Origin: JBFFMO01 sp041390025 | GTDB lineage: Bacteria; Myxococcota_A; Bradymonadia; Bradymonadales; Bradymonadaceae | Length of the DNA: 64,000 nt | Assembly (NCBI GenBank): GCA_041390025.1 | Contig: JAWKQR010000001.1 | Span: forward strand, 1 to 64,000 | Direction of reading: 5' to 3' | Shown here: one piece after another, positions 63,320 to 64,000 of the stretch | Layout: each line of letters begins with the position of its first letter | Numbering within the stretch: the first letter of the stretch is position 1 | The notes under the pieces: model-generated | Told to the model about the DNA's origin: nothing | Databases searched by the model: none | Seen by the model: the letters and a program-made list of their open reading frames with translations, nothing else | Program-made: the position numbers and the translations under genes

Positions 63320-64000
63320 TCAATGCAGGTGAGAAATCATCAAAAGTTTGGTCTTCGAGACGATGAGCAGACGCTCCTGCCAAACCAAAAGCTGCGACAC
63401 GCCGGATGGAATCGCGACTCGAGTTTGGTCATCCGGCCAATAGACTTCGGCATCATAGGCAATGACAAAACGGTCATTGAGGCGTTCCAATCCCCAAGGC
63501 ATGGCCTGGGGTAGCGGTTGAATCAGGGTCTCGGTTTGGCCCTGTAGACGTCGAACTTCATATCCGTCGTCGCTTTGGGTGATGAAGTAGATGCAGTCGG
63601 CCCCGCAAGAGATCGGGAAACGGCCATGAGCCAAGATTGCATGGTCGATACGTTTCTCGAGTACGGTGCCGCGATTTACGTACCATCGGCCGTACATGTA
63701 TGTGGAGTAAAGGAGTTCATGTTCAGTCACCCGCCGGAAATCATGATCCTCCGGCAGGTAGAATTTGCTGACTCGATAAGCGTCGTCAGTCAATGAGGAG
63801 AGGTACAGCGCTTTCCAGGTTCCCGCTGCAACATCCTCCAAAATCATCATTTCATTGTCATGGGTACAATACACGAACCGTACGCCTTCACCTGCAAGCC
63901 TAGGCAAAAGCACTTCCTTCCGTCCATCCACGCCCACGCGCCAGACCGTCCGACCGGCGACCACAAAAAGTTTTTCGCCGCATCGAGTCACGCCTAAGAT
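63320..64000 (-). CDS. Module protein B, copy 3: intact as far as seen (cut by window edge)
   Basis: The frame enters from the right edge at GVTRCGEKLFVVAGRTVWRVG and runs without a break to its stop at 63320, about 226 residues. It contains SSLTDDAYRVSKFYLPE, YGRWYVNRG, GRFPISCGADCIYFI and a closing strand LLIVSKTKLLMI. It aligns along its whole length with copies 1 and 2 and shows what they should look like. The signal peptide and any protein A partner lie beyond the window. Confidence 0.8.
   Translation of the reverse strand: MLGVTRCGEKLFVVAGRTVWRVGVDGRKEVLLPRLAGEGVRFVYCTHDNEMMILEDVAAGTWKALYLSSLTDDAYRVSKFYLPEDHDFRRVTEHELLYSTYMYGRWYVNRGTVLEKRIDHAILAHGRFPISCGADCIYFITQSDDGYEVRRLQGQTETLIQPLPQAMPWGLERLNDRFVIAYDAEVYWPDDQTRVAIPSGVSQLLVWQERLLIVSKTKLLMISHLH

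Overview
The window reads as a chromosomal segment of a GC-rich Gram-negative bacterium of the old deltaproteobacterial assemblage (Myxococcota or Bradymonadota type). This is an inference from gene content. The supporting traits are many lipoproteins with Asn- or Asp/Met-rich linkers, von Willebrand A lipoproteins, a tandem set of eukaryotic-like Ser/Thr kinases, thrombospondin type 3 repeats, and an elongation factor G of the organelle-like (spd) type. There are no tRNA or rRNA genes, no phage or insertion sequence, and no CRISPR array.

Layout. 0-3.7 kb: end of an unknown gene and two paralogous VWA lipoproteins closed by a strong terminator. 3.8-11.7 kb: four tandem kinases, each zinc ribbon + kinase + beta-propeller. 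11.9-19.2 kb: RNase G, convergent glycerol-3-phosphate acyltransferase, an ADP-ribosylglycohydrolase and a long acyl-CoA dehydrogenase. 19.2-29.4 kb: mostly surface or secreted proteins (lipoproteins, a serine hydrolase, a TSP3-amidase fusion) with one LysR regulator and an SMI1/KNR4-like protein. 29.6-34.9 kb: EF-G, an Flp pilin, an SMP-30 lipoprotein and a two-gene operon of unknown function. 34.9-41.1 kb: kynureninase, a GH13 enzyme and an aldo-keto reductase separated by hairpin-rich repeats. 41.1-46.1 kb: a toxin-antitoxin pair, a 2-oxoacid dehydrogenase E2, an esterase and TypA/BipA. 46.1-50.1 kb: an envelope protein, a lipoprotein behind three palindromes, an HTH protein and a nucleotidyltransferase. 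50.2-62 kb: a pyrimidine/beta-alanine catabolic group (preA, preT, NCS1 permease, omega-aminotransferase, mmsA), interrupted by two inverted copies of an unfamiliar two-gene module and a ParDE pair. The right edge carries a lipoprotein and a third copy of the module's second gene.

Three things deserve attention. First, a dispersed intergenic hairpin family recurs behind genes; its arms covary between copies, and it expands into arrays at 34.9-35.5 kb. Second, the A-B module pairs an exported monothiol thioredoxin-like/pentapeptide protein with a lipoprotein carrying a conserved CGxxC motif, and is present in at least two and probably three copies. Third, the four-kinase array looks like a cytoplasmic signalling family made by recent duplication.

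Caution: twelve genes carry single-base frame breaks or a nonsense codon, including the normally intact typA, plsB, preA and preT. Most lie between 44 and 58 kb. The simplest reading is assembly indel error, so I give these genes as whole loci with the breakpoints noted.
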